This document shows, one piece after another, positions 62,641 through 64,000 of a stretch of DNA of 64,000 nucleotides (positions within the stretch are counted from its first letter, which is position 1; each line of letters begins with the position of its first letter). The translations under genes and the position numbers were made by a program. A model generated the notes under the pieces. That model searched no databases, was not told the origin of the DNA, and worked only from the letters and a program-made list of their open reading frames with translations. Source of the stretch: Bacteroidota bacterium (GTDB lineage: Bacteria > Bacteroidota > Rhodothermia > JANXDC01); NCBI GenBank assembly GCA_025059945.1, contig JANXDC010000004.1:1-64000 (forward strand), in the 5' to 3' direction.

Positions 62641-64000
62641 GGCCCTTTCCCGCCGGGACCGAGCTCCGCCTCAGCAGAAGAGACGTAGAAGGCCTCCGTG
62701 GCGGGGCGGAAGGGGCGGTTCAGCCATAGCGGGCGCCGTAGGTTATGGGGGCCTGGTCCGGGGCGCGTGAGGGCTAGCCACTGCTTGTAGATCGCAAAGG
62801 CCTTTTCCGTGTCCACGAACACGTCCCCGTAGCGGTCCTCGGGTCGAGCCGGCTCGATCCGGCACCACTGATGCCAGCAGTGCATGCCCGAGATGGGGTC
62901 CGGGTGCACCGCGTGCGTGAGGTTCTGGTGCACCCCGCCGTCGCGCCAGAAGATCCGCTTCGAGTCGGGATCGGCGCTCTCGAAGGGCTCTATGCCCTGC
63001 GCCACGCGCATACGCCACTGGCCCGGGCCAAGCTCTTCGATGCGCACCGTGTTCGTAGCCCATCGATTGCCCGGAGGGTCTTGTTCGCGACGCCAACGCC
63101 CGATGTGGTGCGAGCAGGCCACGATGCCCGGTTTGACGGCCTCCGTCACCCAGACGCGGTCGACGAAGTAGCCGATCTCGGTCGTAACGCGCACCAGATC
63201 GCCTGTGCGCAACCCCAACCGGGCGGCATCCGAGGTGTGGATCCAGATCGGGTTGCGATGCGAAAGCTCCACCAGGTATTTGGCGTTTCCGCTTCGGGTG
63301 TGGATCAGGGTCGGCAGCCGGAAGGTGGGCAAGAGCAGAAACTCCCCGCGTTCTCGGTTGATGCGGTCTCGATGTACGTGGCTTTTGATGTAAACGGGGA
63401 TCGCGTACTCAGACCAGCCCCAGTCGACCATGGTCTGCGAGTAGAACTCCTGCTTGCGCGTTGGCGTGGGGAATCCGACTCGGATCTGACCTTTATACCA
63501 GACGCCCACGGCTTCGCGCTCCCCGTCGGAGCCGCGCACGTAGGCGATGTGCGTCTCCGGATCGATCTCGGCCCTCTGGGCGAGTTCCTCCGGGATCGGG
63601 TCTAAGTGCTTCTGGTATACCTGCCGTTTGACCTCGAAGGCGCCGTAGCGGCGCATGTATTCCAGAGGATCGAGCCCCTCCCGCGCGGCCGCCTCAGGTA
63701 GTCCGGGCACGTGTTCGAAGATGTAGCGGTAGTATTCCTCAATCGTCATTTTCTCCCCTGCTCGGTAGGGGGACTCAAAATGCCGCCGGATGCCCAGGTG
63801 GCCGTCCGGATCGATGCGCCAGGAGAGCTCGATCCAGAACTCGTCCTCCTCCCAGACCTCGCCCGGGTTGGCTTCGTATGTGTAGCGCACCGGGCGGCCC
63901 TGTCGGCGCAGGGCCTCGCGCAGCACGGGCTGTCGGAAGCCAATCCAGATGCCCGAATGGGTCTCGTAGCTTACGATGTCGTGTCGTTCTGAGGCGTGTC
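62637..64000 (-). CDS. Molybdopterin-dependent oxidoreductase, C-terminal part, cut by window edge
   Basis: The frame is open to the right edge (about 453 residues), and an internal GTG at 63926 is not a true start. HASERHDIVSYETHSGIWIGFRQPVLREALRRQG lies where large-subunit molybdopterin proteins of the DMSO-reductase family have the region before the last domain. PTRKQEFYSQTMVDWGWSEYAIPVYIKSH and the MGD-binding C-terminal domain (LVELSHRNPIWIHTSDAARLGLRTGDLVRVTTEIGYFVDRVWVTEAVKPGIVACSHHIGRW) support the assignment. The N-terminal Fe-S and Mo-ligand residues are beyond the edge. The substrate could be a sulfur, nitrogen or other oxyanion. Its stop overlaps the SulP start. Confidence 0.85.
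   Translation of the reverse strand, partial: HASERHDIVSYETHSGIWIGFRQPVLREALRRQGRPVRYTYEANPGEVWEEDEFWIELSWRIDPDGHLGIRRHFESPYRAGEKMTIEEYYRYIFEHVPGLPEAAAREGLDPLEYMRRYGAFEVKRQVYQKHLDPIPEELAQRAEIDPETHIAYVRGSDGEREAVGVWYKGQIRVGFPTPTRKQEFYSQTMVDWGWSEYAIPVYIKSHVHRDRINRERGEFLLLPTFRLPTLIHTRSGNAKYLVELSHRNPIWIHTSDAARLGLRTGDLVRVTTEIGYFVDRVWVTEAVKPGIVACSHHIGRWRREQDPPGNRWATNTVRIEELGPGQWRMRVAQGIEPFESADPDSKRIFWRDGGVHQNLTHAVHPDPISGMHCWHQWCRIEPARPEDRYGDVFVDTEKAFAIYKQWLALTRPGPGPHNLRRPLWLNRPFRPATEAFYVSSAEAELGPGGKGP

Overview
The window is a high-GC bacterial chromosome segment whose largest block is a nearly complete str-S10-spc-alpha translation supercluster. I infer a thermophilic, Rhodothermus-like relative of the Bacteroidota. 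The pointers are a cysteine-free L36, a BatA-type VWA protein, a glycosidase/beta-lactamase fusion, an UpxY/NusG-type antiterminator, a SpoIIE-type phosphatase, and a TTG-N20-TAATTTTG promoter ahead of rpsL that fits the Bacteroidota consensus. TTG and GTG starts are common, and some genes (tuf, ybaB) have strong GGAGG sites. No 16S gene is present, so the taxonomy is inference.

Region by region. 1-1311 (minus): the N-terminal part of a large Mod-like DNA methyltransferase, visibly poorer in GC than everything else, coupled to a 45-codon ORF; this looks like the edge of an acquired defence island. 1685-7813: FadL-type outer-membrane protein, SGNH-hydrolase lipoprotein, dxr, rseP, and a convergent GntR-family regulator. 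7982-27706 (plus): rpsL-rpsG-fusA-tuf, a strong hairpin with a T-run, then rpsJ, an inserted lipoprotein gene, rplC to rplO, secY, map, infA, rpmJ, rpsM, rpsK, rpsD, rpoA and rplQ, closed by an intrinsic terminator. 27766-31110 (plus): engB, a class V aminotransferase and serA (serine synthesis).

31069-42066 (minus): a tightly coupled series of seven genes: SpoIIE phosphatase, TPR protein, penicillin-acylase-family hydrolase, BadF-type kinase, GH3/beta-lactamase fusion, dtd and an alkaline-phosphatase-superfamily enzyme. The middle genes suggest envelope or peptidoglycan recycling under a signalling phosphatase. 42171-42290: tRNA-Ala(GGC) and its terminator. 42367-54990 (minus): recR, ybaB, dnaX, a CBS protein, hflX, a membrane protein, a BatA-like VWA protein, a UvrD helicase, an RlmI-like methyltransferase, a DUF2279-like protein and an UpxY-like antiterminator.

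55279-64000: a divergent histidine-kinase-like protein (plus), aroC, a PNPOx-UbiA fusion, a gap of about 970 bases without a recognisable gene, a cytochrome c lipoprotein, and a SulP transporter translationally coupled to a molybdopterin oxidoreductase that runs off the right edge.

The observations that most deserve a second look are the lipoprotein gene inside the S10 operon, the coupled minus-strand envelope series, the PNPOx-UbiA fusion, the kinase with missing ATP-site residues, the SulP-molybdoenzyme pair, and three perfect palindromes lying on or against start codons (gntR-like gene, metalloenzyme gene, dnaX).
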